From Jannaschia faecimaris (lineage in GTDB: Bacteria > Pseudomonadota > Alphaproteobacteria > Rhodobacterales > Rhodobacteraceae), in assembly GCF_900107415.1 (NCBI RefSeq), contig NZ_FNPX01000006.1, positions 1 through 64,000 on the forward strand: DNA of 64,000 bases. Direction: 5' to 3'. Every line of letters starts with the position of its first letter. Position 1 is the stretch's first letter. This document shows, piece after piece, positions 9,651-19,205 of this stretch. The position numbers and the translations under genes were made by a program. The notes under the pieces were generated by a model. The model saw only the letters and a list, made by a program, of their open reading frames with translations. It did not search any database and was not told the DNA's origin.

Positions 9651-10324
9651 CCGACCCGCACGAAATCCCCGAAGACGATGACCACGCCCTGATCGGCGAA
9701 TACGTTCTGGGCCTTCTGCCCCCGTTGGAATCACAGGCCGTCGAGGCGCGTCTGCAGCGGGAGCCCGCCTTGCGCGCAGTGCACGAAGACTGGGCCGCGC
9801 GGCTGACTTCGCTGACCGCGGGACCGGACGTTTCTCCGCCCGCGCGTCTGCGCGGCGAAGTTGCGGAACGGCTTTTCCCTGCACCGCCCGCGCGCCATTG
9901 GTGGCAGGGCTGGCTTGGCGTTCTAGGCCTGATCGCGGGCCCGGTCGCGGCTTTTGCGCTGGCTCTGGTTCTGCTGCAGCCGCCTGCCTTCGACCCCGTG
10001 CTGCACGCCGAGATGACGGCCATCGAGGGTTCGGGCGCGGGTAACATGCATTTCGCGGCAGGTACGGACGGGGAAGATCTGTTGATCATTCGTCGGGAAG
10101 GCGAGCCGTTTCCAGGTCGTGCGCTGCAACTGTGGCTGATCGCGGGTGACGCCGCGCCCGTCTCGCTCGGGGTGCTTCCAGATCAGGAAAGACTGGTGAT
10201 CCCGGCCCCTGAAGGCCTGGCAGCCGGGGTAATCCTGGCGGTGTCGGACGAACCGCTCGGCGGATCGCCTACGGGTCAGCCCACTGGGGCCGTTCTGGTC
10301 GCGGGGCCGCTCTACGATATCTGA
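9647..10324 (+). CDS. RskA-type transmembrane anti-sigma factor
   Basis: A 225-residue single-pass membrane protein. The N-terminal cytoplasmic part (to about residue 85) has the LIGEYVLGLLPPLE segment typical of sigma-binding anti-sigma domains. One transmembrane helix (WLGVLGLIAGPVAAFALALV) follows at about residues 89-110. The C-terminal part is the anti-sigma-K (RskA) domain with LQLWLIAGDAAPVSLGVL near residue 160, facing the periplasm. ATG at 9647 overlaps the sigma factor stop. It is expected to hold the upstream ECF factor at the membrane until regulated proteolysis or another signal frees it. I do not see the zinc HxxxCxxC motif of ZAS anti-sigma factors. Confidence 0.9.
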   Translation: MTDPHEIPEDDDHALIGEYVLGLLPPLESQAVEARLQREPALRAVHEDWAARLTSLTAGPDVSPPARLRGEVAERLFPAPPARHWWQGWLGVLGLIAGPVAAFALALVLLQPPAFDPVLHAEMTAIEGSGAGNMHFAAGTDGEDLLIIRREGEPFPGRALQLWLIAGDAAPVSLGVLPDQERLVIPAPEGLAAGVILAVSDEPLGGSPTGQPTGAVLVAGPLYDI

Positions 10325-10347
10325 AAAGCAGTTTTCGGCCGTTTGTT

Positions 10348-10376
10348 TGAAACTTTCCCGTGACACTCGCGTGGAT
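10348..10376 (+). promoter_or_regulatory. putative ECF-dependent promoter of the fasciclin gene
   Basis: TGAAAC (10348-10353) and CGTGGA (10370-10375) are separated by 16 bases, matching the usual ECF -35 (GAAAC core) and -10 (CGT core) layout. It lies 54 bp before the fasciclin ATG. The likely cognate factor is the ECF sigma encoded just upstream. Confidence 0.45.
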
Positions 10377-10429
10377 GCTGAGGACGGCTGGGCAGAGGCC
10401 CGGTCGCGACCCAACACGGAGAAACACCC

Positions 10430-11002
10430 ATGAAGTCAATTATGCTTGCCGCAGCCGCGCTTTCTATGACCACCATCTCGGCACTGGCCGATGCCCACGC
10501 CGCCGAAGACATGATGGCGAATCCGATGGTCGGTGGTGCCGAAATGCTGGTCCAGCGCAACATCATCGAAAACGCCGTGAACTCGCCCATCCACACCACG
10601 CTGGTCGCCGCCGTTCAGGCTGCTGATCTGGTCGAGACGCTGTCGGGGCCCGGTCCATTCACCGTTTTCGCGCCGACTGACGCCGCCTTCGGCATGATCA
10701 GCGACGAAAGTCTTGCCGCGCTTCTGCTGCCAGAAAACAAGGCTCAGCTTCAGCAGATCCTGACCTGTCACGTGGTCGCCGCCGACGTTATGTCGGACGC
10801 GCTCAAGGGCATGATCGACGACGACGGTGGCGCGCATCCGATCCCGACGGTGGGTGGATGTACGCTTACAGGCACCTATTCCGGCGACACGTTCACGGTT
10901 ACCGATGAAAATGGCCGCGCGGCGACGGTCACCATCGCCGATGTCGATCAGTCGAACGGTGTGATTCATGTCATCGACCGTGTTCTGCTGCCAAAGCAGT
11001 AA
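10430..11002 (+). CDS. secreted fasciclin-domain protein
   Basis: A 190-residue exported protein with a signal peptide (first about 24 residues, cleavage near ALADAHA-AED) and one fasciclin (FAS1) domain covering most of the rest. FAS1 landmarks are the TLVAAVQAADLVETLSGPGPFTVFAPTDAAF segment (family box H1) and NGVIHVIDRVLLPK (box H2) at the end. FAS1 domains mediate cell-surface adhesion. The gene follows the ECF sigma/anti-sigma pair after 105 bp that contain an ECF-like promoter, so it is probably the regulated target of that pair. A good ribosome binding site (ACGGAG) precedes the ATG. Confidence 0.92.
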   Translation: MKSIMLAAAALSMTTISALADAHAAEDMMANPMVGGAEMLVQRNIIENAVNSPIHTTLVAAVQAADLVETLSGPGPFTVFAPTDAAFGMISDESLAALLLPENKAQLQQILTCHVVAADVMSDALKGMIDDDGGAHPIPTVGGCTLTGTYSGDTFTVTDENGRAATVTIADVDQSNGVIHVIDRVLLPKQ

Positions 11003-11226
11003 CACCGCCGTCGCAATCCCGTCGCGGACATTCCGGCCGTGGCGGGCGTGGGTCGGGTGCTACCCCCCAGATTGCCTCGACCCACTGATTTTCGCCCCCG
11101 GTCCTATGGAGCGGGGGCATTCTCGATGGGATATCCATGCGGGCCGTCAGATGGTGGTTGTGGCGGGGCATCCCGGCGTCGGGTAGCGCGATGACCCGGA
11201 GAAGATCGCGCCTACCCGTGAAAGTG

Positions 11227-11841
11227 TCACTTGAAGTTGCGGCTGTCCTTCAACTGATCCCAGGCCCAGACTACTTCGCTCAGCTGCTCCTCCTGCGACC
11301 GATCCCCGCCGTTCATGTCCGGGTGCAACACCTTGATGAGCGATTTGTAGGCCTTGCGCAGCGCAGCCTTGTCCCAATCATCCTTGGCTTCCAGAATATC
11401 GAGCGCCTTGCGTTCGGTGGGGGGCAACTTGCGCCCCACAACGCCGCGCCCTGGGTTGCGCGTGGCGTTGCCGCCCAGCACCTGGTGCGCGTCCTCGATC
11501 CCCAGACGCGCCCAGGCCCGCTCCTCGATCGTCTTCTTGAACGCCTGCGTCGGGCGTTCATCGGTTTCCGCCTGCCGCGCGAGTTCGGCTTCGGTCGCAC
11601 CGTCGAAAAAGCTCCACTTCGAATTATACTCGCGAACGTGGTCCTTGCAGAACCAATAGTAGTCGTCCTTCGTGTCACGTGATTTGGGCGCGCGATACTT
11701 GCCGCCCTCCTCGCAACCATCATGATCGCAAACGCGAGTCGACGTTTCGACCGCGCCGGACATGCCGCGCTTGCCGCGTGGGCTGCGCTTTTTCGCCGTC
11801 GACACCCGCATGTCGAAGTTAAACGGGTCGTTCTTGGTCAT
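11227..11841 (-). CDS. J-domain (DnaJ-like) protein with C-terminal J domain
   Basis: A 204-residue cytosolic protein with the J domain at the C terminus (about residues 142-204), including the essential HPD tripeptide in KVLHPDMNGGDRS. The J domain stimulates the ATPase of a DnaK-type Hsp70. The N-terminal half is not a G/F or zinc-finger region: it has two Cys pairs in CDHDGCEEGGKYRAP and YYWFCKDH, which may bind a metal, and no other recognisable domain. It is therefore a class III J protein of the type common in Rhodobacteraceae, not DnaJ itself. AAGGGGG precedes the ATG; it is divergent from bolA. Confidence 0.92.
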   Translation of the reverse strand: MTKNDPFNFDMRVSTAKKRSPRGKRGMSGAVETSTRVCDHDGCEEGGKYRAPKSRDTKDDYYWFCKDHVREYNSKWSFFDGATEAELARQAETDERPTQAFKKTIEERAWARLGIEDAHQVLGGNATRNPGRGVVGRKLPPTERKALDILEAKDDWDKAALRKAYKSLIKVLHPDMNGGDRSQEEQLSEVVWAWDQLKDSRNFK

Positions 11842-11927
11842 AGCACCCCCTTCCGGCCTGAGGCGTCAGAGATTAGTCATTGGCGCGCCAGAGGGAAGGC
11901 CTTGACGACCAATTGGAAGGAAAAATG

Positions 11928-12194
11928 ATGAGTATCGAAGCGGTAATCCGCGCACGGCTTCAAGATGGGCTCTCGCCCAGTCGTCTGAACGTCATAAACG
12001 AGAGCGGCAAACACGCCGGCCACGCGGGCGATGACGGCAGCGGTGAAAGCCATTGGCACGTCGTGATTGCCTCTGCTGCCTTCGCGGGCAAGTCGCGCAT
12101 CGCGCGCCACCGGATGGTGCATGCGGCGCTGGGCGACGTGATGGAGCGAATCCATGCGTTGTCTATGGATCTTTCGGTGGAGGAGGGCGAGTAG
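11928..12194 (+). CDS. bolA: BolA family protein
   Basis: An 88-residue BolA-like protein, with the BolA fold from SIEAVIRARL to the C terminus and the conserved helix FAGKSRIARHRMVHAAL. It has the conserved HWHVVI strand; BolA proteins work with monothiol glutaredoxins in iron-sulfur trafficking or act as regulators. Two adjacent ATG codons occur at 11925 and 11928; the second has the better spacing (7 bases) to GGAAGG at 11915-11920. Divergent from the J-domain gene, a pairing I believe is common in this family of bacteria. Confidence 0.93.
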   Translation: MSIEAVIRARLQDGLSPSRLNVINESGKHAGHAGDDGSGESHWHVVIASAAFAGKSRIARHRMVHAALGDVMERIHALSMDLSVEEGE

Positions 12195-12381
12195 CCGACT
12201 GAATTGCGGTCGGTTCCTTTGAGCAGGGTCATGCATCGAAGGCCCCGGCGCGGCTCAGCCTATTTGCTCGTTGGTAAAGTCACCGTTGTCCGGGGCGCGA
12301 CGGGTCAACATGGTTGGCTGGACGTCGTGCCCGCAGAATGATGATGGAGACGCGAGGTTCGGGGAAATCCGGAACTATCGC

Positions 12382-12693
12382 TTAGGCGATCCGGTCTTTG
12401 AGCATCAGCGCTTCGACGGCGTCCGTCGTCGATTGGATCAGCGGACGGCGGAACACGAGCAGCGTATGCGCCTTGGGGATATTGCCGGAAATGCCCGTCA
12501 CGTCGTCGATGCTGATGGTGTCGGCGCGAACGTATTCCCACCCGTCGATCGCCATGTCGTTGAACAGCTCGCTGATTTCATGTGCGACGCGTTCGTTTTC
12601 CTTGATCAGGCCGGCGACCCGTTTGGCTTTGGTCGGCGCGGGAATGACTTCGTATTCGTAAATAACTTCAGTGAATTGGGGCGCATGTTTCAT
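12382..12693 (-). CDS. DUF4177-like small protein
   Basis: A 103-residue soluble protein. It contains the pattern EYEVIPAPTKAKR ... ISELFNDMAIDGWEYVRADT ... TLLVFRRP, which fits the DUF4177 family (strand, helix, GWE turn). Function unknown. ATG at 12693 chosen because the residues further upstream in the open frame are not family-like. About 187 bp on its 3' side and 273 bp on its 5' side hold no gene that I can support. Confidence 0.75.
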   Translation of the reverse strand: MKHAPQFTEVIYEYEVIPAPTKAKRVAGLIKENERVAHEISELFNDMAIDGWEYVRADTISIDDVTGISGNIPKAHTLLVFRRPLIQSTTDAVEALMLKDRIA

Positions 12694-12966
12694 GCCGACC
12701 GAAATGACCGGAGGACATGGCGAGATTATGGAGATTTGTCGGACGTTGAAGGGCAGGCTGAAAAAAACACGCATCTGCGGGGGCATCAATGCTCCAGCAC
12801 CTGTACTTCCTCGACCGGAGCACGACGCCAGCGCGTCAGGAGGTGCATCGCCTGTCCTAGGGATGCGCAACATTGGAGAGGGCGTGTTGTAAGCAAGCGG
12901 CAGTCCGGGACGATGGCGCGCGGCTGTATCCGCGAACCCCGACCGGTAATTCTGCCCCGTGCCGCG

Positions 12967-14481
12967 TCAGAGCCCGAGTTTCGCCGCCACTACGTCGTTC
13001 ACCGCCTTCGGATTCGCCTTGCCACCGGTGGCCTTCATCACCTGGCCGACGAACCAGCCAGCCAGCTTGGGATTGGCCTTCGCCTTTTCTACCTGCGCCG
13101 GGTTGGCGGCGATGATTTCGTCCACGGCCGTCTCGATGGCTCCGGTGTCGGTGACCTGCTTCATGCCGCGTTCTTCGACGATCACGGCCGGGTCGCCGCC
13201 CTCGGAGTAGACGATTTCGAAGAGGTCCTTGGCGATTTTGCCCGAAATATCACCCTTTTCGATGAGGCCAAGGATGCCACCCAGTTGTGCGGGGGTCATC
13301 GGGCTGTCCCCGATATCCTTCTCGTCCTCTTTCAGTTTCCCGAAAAGGTTGTTGATCACCCAGTTGGCCGAGGCCTTGCCGTTGCCGGATGCGGCGGCCA
13401 CGGCCTCGAAATACTGCGCCGCATCCGTGTCGGCGGTCAGGACCGATGCGTCATAATCGGACAGGCCGAAGTCGCCGACGAAGCGGGCCTTCTTGGCGTC
13501 GGGCAGTTCGGGCAGATCGGCGGCGATGTCATCGACCCAGGCCTGTTCGATTTCCAGCGGCAGCAGGTCGGGGTCGGGGAAGTAACGGTAGTCGTGCGCC
13601 TCTTCCTTGGAGCGCATCGAGCGCGTCTCGTTCTTGTCGGCGTCGTACAGGCGTGTCTCTTGCGTCACGCTGTCACCGCGTTCCAGCAGGGCGATCTGGC
13701 GGCGCGCCTCGAAGTCGATGGCGGCCTGGATGAACCGCAGGGAGTTCATGTTCTTGATCTCGCAGCGGGTCCCTAAATGGCCGAAATCCTGCGTTTCCCA
13801 GTATTTCTCGTACTGGCCGGGGCGGCAGACCGAGACGTTGACGTCGGCGCGCAGGTTGCCGTTTTGCATGTTGCCGTCGCAGGTGCCCAGATAGCGCATG
13901 ATCTGACGCAGCTTGGTCACATAGGCGGCGGCTTCCTCGGGGCCGCGAATATCGGGGCGGGACACGATCTCCATCAGGGCGACGCCGGTTCGGTTCAGGT
14001 CCACGAAAGACATCGACGGATCCATGTCGTGAATCGATTTGCCCGCGTCCTGCTCGAGGTGGATCCGTTCGATCCGTACCACGCGCGCGGTTCCGTCGCC
14101 AAGCTCGACCAGGACTTCGCCCTCGCCCACGATGGGGTGATAGAGTTGCGAAATCTGGTAGCCCTGCGGCAGGTCGGGATAGAAATAGTTCTTCCGGTCA
14201 AAGGCCGACTTCAGGTGAATTTCTGCCTTGAGGCCCAGGCCCGTTCGCACCGCCTGCGCGACGCAGGCTTCATTGATCACCGGCAACATGCCGGGCATGC
14301 CGGCGTCGACGAAGGCCACGTTGGAATTGGGTTCGGCCCCGAATTTGGTGGACGCCCCTGAAAATAGCTTGGATTTCGTGGCGACCTGCGCATGTACTTC
14401 CATGCCGATGACCAGCTCCCAGTCGTGCTTTTCGCCGGCGATGACGCGGGGCTTCGGGGTGGGCAGTTGCGTGTCGAGCAT
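12967..14481 (-). CDS. gatB: aspartyl/glutamyl-tRNA amidotransferase subunit B
   Basis: A 504-residue subunit of GatCAB, which converts misacylated Glu-tRNA(Gln) and Asp-tRNA(Asn) to the amidated forms with glutamine and ATP. The GatB/GatE catalytic core begins with [13 protein letters not shown] and carries the [22 protein letters not shown] signature near residue 170; the C-terminal YqeY-like domain ends the protein with [15 protein letters not shown] at 14481 is preceded by CCGGAGG. gatA and gatC are not adjacent, which is usual for alphaproteobacteria. Divergent from the following hypothetical gene. Confidence 0.97.
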   Translation of the reverse strand: MLDTQLPTPKPRVIAGEKHDWELVIGMEVHAQVATKSKLFSGASTKFGAEPNSNVAFVDAGMPGMLPVINEACVAQAVRTGLGLKAEIHLKSAFDRKNYFYPDLPQGYQISQLYHPIVGEGEVLVELGDGTARVVRIERIHLEQDAGKSIHDMDPSMSFVDLNRTGVALMEIVSRPDIRGPEEAAAYVTKLRQIMRYLGTCDGNMQNGNLRADVNVSVCRPGQYEKYWETQDFGHLGTRCEIKNMNSLRFIQAAIDFEARRQIALLERGDSVTQETRLYDADKNETRSMRSKEEAHDYRYFPDPDLLPLEIEQAWVDDIAADLPELPDAKKARFVGDFGLSDYDASVLTADTDAAQYFEAVAAASGNGKASANWVINNLFGKLKEDEKDIGDSPMTPAQLGGILGLIEKGDISGKIAKDLFEIVYSEGGDPAVIVEERGMKQVTDTGAIETAVDEIIAANPAQVEKAKANPKLAGWFVGQVMKATGGKANPKAVNDVVAAKLGL

Positions 14482-14592
14482 GGGGGCCTCCGGAGTGGAT
14501 CGAAGGCGGTGTAAGGCGCGCGGCCCGGCGGGGCAAGACGGCAGGTCGATGGGATGCATTTCAAAAGCTGTGCGGGTATGGCAGGGCGGGGC

Positions 14593-15072
14593 ATGAACCT
14601 GGCGCGTATCGACCTGCCGAAGTGGAGCCTGATGGCCCCGGCCACCACGCCCCCCGGAACCTATGTCGACTGCGATTACGTCGACGTGGCGCATTCAGTC
14701 GACCTGAGGGATTTCGTCGCCGCCTTTTACGGCACACCGCTGTTCCTGGCCGAGCGATTGGTTCTGCAACTGGCCCTGCGTCGACGGATTCCGGATGCGG
14801 AGGTGATTGATCTGGCCGAGGGGCGGACGGACCGGTTCGCTGCCTGGACAGTGGCGGGGCGGCTTGCCGACCAGCTCTGGCTGGCGGATGTCACGGGGGC
14901 GACGATGTCCTGGCTGGCGGTGCGTCCGCAACGCTTGGGGACGCGACTGTTCTTCGGTTCCGTCGTTCGCGCACGAGGGGGGCGAATGCCGATTGCGGCG
15001 CGAATTCTGCTGCCGGCGCACAAGCTTTATGCCCGCGGTCTACTGCGCGCAGCGGCCCGCGCATTGCTCTGA
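14593..15072 (+). CDS. conserved hypothetical protein
   Basis: A 159-residue protein (172 if the ATG at 14554 is used; 14593 is preceded by AGGGCGGGG). It has no signal peptide. The body contains [26 protein letters not shown] and [12 protein letters not shown] ... [10 protein letters not shown], an alternation of amphipathic helices and strands. I do not recognise a named family with confidence; a DUF2867-like fold is a possibility only. It shares a 111-bp divergent region with gatB. Confidence 0.65.
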   Translation: MNLARIDLPKWSLMAPATTPPGTYVDCDYVDVAHSVDLRDFVAAFYGTPLFLAERLVLQLALRRRIPDAEVIDLAEGRTDRFAAWTVAGRLADQLWLADVTGATMSWLAVRPQRLGTRLFFGSVVRARGGRMPIAARILLPAHKLYARGLLRAAARALL

Positions 15073-15268
15073 ATGAGCGGATTGCTGCGCTGCAGCATCG
15101 GACATCTTTGCGCTTTGCAACGAAAATGTTATCTACCGACCGGGTTTTTGGACTGGGCTGCCACCCTGTCCGTAAGTACTGGCCTACCACGTATTGCGGG
15201 CACATCTCAGGTGCCTACCACTCGTGGTTCTTTTACTGGTTATCTCGGCGCTCTGGGGGGTGTTTGAC

Positions 15269-16213
15269 ATGAAGAATCGACACGTACGATCAGTGCGGGC
15301 AACCGCATTCGCTACGGTATTGGGGCTGCTTGCCAGCGGCGCAATACTGCCGGCACAGGCGGAAACACGCCTGCCGCAAGGTCAAGCGGCCACTGCCGCC
15401 GATACAGGCACCGCATCTCTGACGACAACGCCGAGCACAATGTCGGTCTACCGGCCGCCGAGCTCAGACCTTGCTCCCGAAATCTCGCCACTGCCGAGCG
15501 CCCGCCCCATGACGCAGGAATTGCCCGATCTTCGGTGGGACCACATCCGAGGATCCTCGCGCTGGACACAGGCCGCGATGAACGCCCTCGACAGTCACGG
15601 ACAGCGACTGGTCGAGACCGTGCCACGGGACATTGATCAATGGTGTCCAGCCTACGCCGAGGGTGGCGAGTGGGAGCGCAAGGCGTTCTGGGCCGGTCTG
15701 CTCTCGACGTTGTCCAAGCACGAAAGCACCTATCGTCCGACTGCGGTTGGTGGCGGCGGTCTCTGGTATGGGCTGGTCCAGATTTTGCCCGCGACGGCGC
15801 GTGGCTACGGCTGCGAGGCGCGAACGGGTAACGCGCTGAAAGACGGCGCGCTCAACATGTCCTGCGCCGTCCGCATCATGAATCTGACCGTACCACGCGA
15901 CGGTGTGGTGTCCCGCGGGATGCGAGGCGTCGCTGCCGATTGGGGGCCTTTCCACTCCGCGCGCAAGCGCGAGGATATGCGCCGGTGGCTGGTTCGTCAG
16001 CCTTTCTGCAACGGACTGCACACGTCCATGCGCCCGGCGGAACGCCCGGCTTGGTTGGGTCAGCCGGCAGGCGAGGCCGAGGAAATCCCATTGTTCGTCA
16101 GTTGGGAACTCGACAAGCAGTTCTTCTCACGCGTGTCGGGACCTGCGGGTGCTGCGCCGGTGAACGTGGAGACGGACGAGATGGACGCCGGGCCGACCCC
16201 GATCGAGGGTTAA
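15269..16213 (+). CDS. secreted lytic transglycosylase, SLT-like domain
   Basis: A 314-residue exported protein. A signal peptide (MKNRHVRSVRATAFATVLGL ... ILPAQA) is followed by a linker rich in Ser, Thr and Pro up to about residue 75, then a catalytic region about 110-250. The motif KHESTYRP supplies the expected catalytic glutamate of SLT transglycosylases, and LWYGLVQILPATARGYGC matches the G-L-x-Q-I-x-P-x-T-A motif. It would cleave murein glycan strands in the periplasm. ATG at 15269 follows GGGGGG. Its stop overlaps the stop of the convergent AEC transporter by 4 bases. Confidence 0.85.
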   Translation: MKNRHVRSVRATAFATVLGLLASGAILPAQAETRLPQGQAATAADTGTASLTTTPSTMSVYRPPSSDLAPEISPLPSARPMTQELPDLRWDHIRGSSRWTQAAMNALDSHGQRLVETVPRDIDQWCPAYAEGGEWERKAFWAGLLSTLSKHESTYRPTAVGGGGLWYGLVQILPATARGYGCEARTGNALKDGALNMSCAVRIMNLTVPRDGVVSRGMRGVAADWGPFHSARKREDMRRWLVRQPFCNGLHTSMRPAERPAWLGQPAGEAEEIPLFVSWELDKQFFSRVSGPAGAAPVNVETDEMDAGPTPIEG

Positions 16214-17136
16214 AGCAGGAGCAGCCAGCCGGATACCGAGGCCACCGACACTGCCGTTCCGATCAAAACCGAAGACGCGCTGATGCGGACAGCGCGTCCA
16301 TGCATCGCCGCGAAGAGGTATGAATTGACGCCCGGTGCCATTGCCGCGGTCAGGACGGCGGCGCGGAAAGGGCCTTGGCCCAGACCCAGCAGCGTGCCCA
16401 TTCCCCAGGCCCAGGCCGGATGCAGGATAAGTGCGACTCCGCAGCACAGGACGATGCCCCGCGCGTCACCTTCAGGTTTATACTGGACGAGGACGCCGCC
16501 CAGCCCGAACAGCGCAGCCGGCAGGGCGGCACCCGCGATGAGGGCCACAGCCTCCAGGAAGGGGGCGGGCAGGGGCAGGCCGGTCAGGTTCACAAGCAGA
16601 CCAAGAGCCACACCGATCATCAGCGAATTGGTCGACATCTTGCGCGCGACGGTTTTCATGCCGCCGAGCAGGCCACTGCCGCCCGCGCGCACAGCCTCCA
16701 TCGCGGAAATGCCGACGAAGTAGCAAAACGCGGCGTGGAACGCGATTATCGTGAAGTTGGGGGCAAGACTGTCCGCACCGTAGGCACGCTCTGCGATCGG
16801 GATGCCCAGAAGGACTGTGTTCGCGAACATCGCCGCAAAGCCGATCGCGACCGCGTCCTCCGCCCCGCGCTTGAGCCAGAAGAGGGTCCCCAGGATACCG
16901 GCGGCGAAACATACAAGCGACCCCGAGTAGTAGGTGACCAGCAGCCGCCCGTCGAAGCCTTGGCTCAGGTCCAGCCGTGTCATGGCAAGGAACAGCAGGC
17001 AGGGGATCGCGAACCGTTGGGTGAACACCATCAGCCCGTCGACCTGCCCCTGGGTGAAAACCTTTCGCCAGACCGCGAGGTAGCCCGCACCGATGATCAG
17101 GAAGACGGGAACCGTGACGGCCAGAACGCTGAGCAT
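16210..17136 (-). CDS. AEC-family (auxin efflux carrier-like) transporter
   Basis: A 308-residue inner-membrane protein with about ten hydrophobic segments, opening MLSVLAVTVPVFLIIGAGYL and containing the AEC landmarks GFAAMFANTVLLGIPI and GLLVNLTGLPLP. Bacterial members export or import malonate, malate or other small organic acids; the substrate here is unknown. It follows the PhnP-like hydrolase on the same strand after 9 bp, so the two are probably co-transcribed. Confidence 0.92.
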   Translation of the reverse strand: MLSVLAVTVPVFLIIGAGYLAVWRKVFTQGQVDGLMVFTQRFAIPCLLFLAMTRLDLSQGFDGRLLVTYYSGSLVCFAAGILGTLFWLKRGAEDAVAIGFAAMFANTVLLGIPIAERAYGADSLAPNFTIIAFHAAFCYFVGISAMEAVRAGGSGLLGGMKTVARKMSTNSLMIGVALGLLVNLTGLPLPAPFLEAVALIAGAALPAALFGLGGVLVQYKPEGDARGIVLCCGVALILHPAWAWGMGTLLGLGQGPFRAAVLTAAMAPGVNSYLFAAMHGRAVRISASSVLIGTAVSVASVSGWLLLL

Positions 17137-17145
17137 CAGGCGGCC

Positions 17146-17943
17146 TCAGTCATCGGGCAGCTCGATCACCATGCCATCGAACGCGGCATCGATGTTCGGC
17201 GCGGTTTCGGCCTGTACCGTGGCCCAATCGAGGTCGATGTGCATGTTGGTCAGCACTCCGCGCGCGGGCTTCATCCGCTCGAACCAAGCGAGTGTCTGCG
17301 GCAGCGACAGGTGCGAAGGGTGCGGCGTGCGGCGGAGCGCGTCCAGAACCCAGACGGACAAATCGGTCAGAAGCGGCATTGCTTCCGCCGGGATCGTGTC
17401 CACGTCGGGCATGTAGCACAGACCCCCGATGCGAAAGCCAAGCGCGTTGATGCTGCCATGACCGACCTTGACCGGATAAAGAGTGATCGCACCGCCCGCG
17501 CCTTCGATCGTGATCGTGCCGTCGATGGTGTGGCGTGTCAGAATGGGCGGATAGCTGGACCCTTCGGGCGTCTCGAAGACGTATTGAAACCGCCGCGACA
17601 GGTCAGTCCATGTTGAATCGTCGGCCCAGATGTTCAGGCGTGCGCGCTGGTTGAAGACGATCATTCGCAGGTCGTCGATGCCGTGCGCATGGTCTGCATG
17701 GGCATGTGTAAAGACGACCCCGTCAAGTGCACCGATGCGCGCGTCCAACAGCTGTTCGCGCATGTCCGGCGAGGTGTCGATAAGGACACGCGTGATGCCG
17801 TCGGGTCCGATCCGCTCCACCAGCATGGAACAGCGGCGTCGGCGGTTTTTCGGCTCCTCCGGGTCACAATCGCCCCAATGGCCGCCCAGGCGTGGCACGC
17901 CGCCGGACGACCCGCAGCCGAGGATGGTGAAGCGCAGCGTCAT
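17146..17943 (-). CDS. PhnP-like metallo-beta-lactamase-fold hydrolase
   Basis: A 265-residue metal-dependent hydrolase. The N terminus TLRFTILGCGSSGGVPRLG and the metal-binding motif THAHADHAHGIDDLR (HxHxDH) are typical of the PhnP/lipoate-associated branch of the beta-lactamase fold; further histidines appear at VKVGHGS and in the C-terminal PSHLSLPQTLAW. PhnP of E. coli hydrolyses 5-phosphoribosyl 1,2-cyclic phosphate; no other phn genes are near, so that role is not assured. ATG at 17943. The frame continues open for another 51 codons upstream without family similarity. Upstream of the AEC gene by 9 bp. Confidence 0.88.
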   Translation of the reverse strand: MTLRFTILGCGSSGGVPRLGGHWGDCDPEEPKNRRRRCSMLVERIGPDGITRVLIDTSPDMREQLLDARIGALDGVVFTHAHADHAHGIDDLRMIVFNQRARLNIWADDSTWTDLSRRFQYVFETPEGSSYPPILTRHTIDGTITIEGAGGAITLYPVKVGHGSINALGFRIGGLCYMPDVDTIPAEAMPLLTDLSVWVLDALRRTPHPSHLSLPQTLAWFERMKPARGVLTNMHIDLDWATVQAETAPNIDAAFDGMVIELPDD

Positions 17944-18206
17944 GGGCACTTCATGCGCGGGTGCGGCTGCGGGGGCAAGAGGCGGAGGTTGCCCAGTTGC
18001 CCCGGAATTGGACGGGGAACCGGGTCCAACGTGCGGAAGGCGTGTTGAAGCACGTATCAACCAAAGTGGTGCATCCTGGCCTAATCCCACTTCCATCGCG
18101 CGAATGAAGCCCGAGGTATTCCTACCAAGAATCTGTATCTGCTGACTTTTCGAGCCCTTTTCTTGTCCTCGTTTGGAACGAAGGGCCGTTCTGGATGCCA
18201 GGTCGG

Positions 18207-19091
18207 TCAGGCATGTCTACGAAGCGGGTATTTGCGCTTTTGGAACATCACAACATTGCCCAGGCCGGCAAGTATCACGCCAACGACTGATGACGCGGTC
18301 CATTGATAGTCTTCGAACAGAGTCGACGCGGCGAGCGCCACAATCGGAAAGAGGACAGTAGCATATCCTGCCTTTGCTGAGCCCATGCGGCCAACCAGCA
18401 TGAGGTATGCGGTAAATCCCACGATGGAGCCGACAACCGACAGGTAAATGAGCGCGGTCCAATACGCTGTCCCATGAGGGGTGGTAAGCGATTGACCCGT
18501 CGCACCAAGCAAGGCGAGGAGGACAAGAGCGCCGATGCCCATGCCCCAGGCATTTGCCGTGACAGGTGTGATCCCGATCGCCGCGTTTTTGCGGGACGCC
18601 ATGTTGCCCCAAGAAAAGAAGGCCGTCCCCAGAACTGCCCAGCCAATTCCGCGCAATGTCTGTGGATCAAGAGCAACAGCAAGATCGTGCCAGAACAGCA
18701 AGATCAGACCGGCGGCTCCCAGCGCTCCGGCAAGGAGTGATTGTTGACTGATACGCTCCCCGAAAAAAATCCGCGCATTTATCGCGTTGAAGATCGAGGC
18801 GAGTGAGAAGATCACCGAAACGAGCCCGGAAGGGATGGACGCGGTGGCGTTGTAGAGGCCGATGAAGTTGAAGCAAAAAAGACAAAGTGCCTGTATCACC
18901 ACAAATCGCCAGATCGCAGGCCGCCGAAGCCATCCCAAGGCGGCAAGACCGGTCAACATCAAGATGCCCGCCAGCGCGAAGCGGTAAAATACCGACACGA
19001 TGACGGGTACGTCGCCGATTTGGGCCGCGATGGCGATCCAGGTCGTGCCCCAGATGAATACGGTGGTGATAAACAGAATTGGCGTGCTCAT
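18207..19091 (-). CDS. DMT-family (EamA) exporter
   Basis: A 294-residue inner-membrane protein with ten predicted helices in two EamA repeats (about 5-135 and 150-285). The conserved opening LFITTVFIWGTTWIAIAAQIG is typical. Members export amino acids or other small metabolites; the substrate is unknown. ATG at 19091 follows AAAGGAG. The AraC-type regulator encoded divergently 114 bp away is the likely controller. By eye several stretches here are clearly less GC-rich than the neighbours (about 48-57 percent), which may point to transfer. Confidence 0.93.
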   Translation of the reverse strand: MSTPILFITTVFIWGTTWIAIAAQIGDVPVIVSVFYRFALAGILMLTGLAALGWLRRPAIWRFVVIQALCLFCFNFIGLYNATASIPSGLVSVIFSLASIFNAINARIFFGERISQQSLLAGALGAAGLILLFWHDLAVALDPQTLRGIGWAVLGTAFFSWGNMASRKNAAIGITPVTANAWGMGIGALVLLALLGATGQSLTTPHGTAYWTALIYLSVVGSIVGFTAYLMLVGRMGSAKAGYATVLFPIVALAASTLFEDYQWTASSVVGVILAGLGNVVMFQKRKYPLRRHA

Positions 19092-19205
19092 TGACGGCTC
19101 CTTTGCCGCTGCACGTAACCGATGCATCAACCCGCTCTTGCATAATCTTGCGGTTATCGGCTCCAAGCACATTTCCCGCAAAGAATGGCCGGGCTAAGGA
19201 GCGTC

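Noticed and set aside
11003-11226. Hairpin GCCCCCG...CGGGGGC (11094-11118) after the fasciclin gene considered as a terminator
   Set aside because: Seven pairs with an 11-base loop and no T-run on either strand; too weak to call.
12271-13776. Plus-strand open frame of about 500 codons opposite gatB
   Set aside because: It overlaps GatB and the DUF4177 gene in antisense, has no recognisable domain and results from high GC composition.
17146-18096. Longer start for the PhnP-like hydrolase at 18096
   Set aside because: The first 51 residues have no similarity to the family; the ATG at 17943 gives the usual N terminus.
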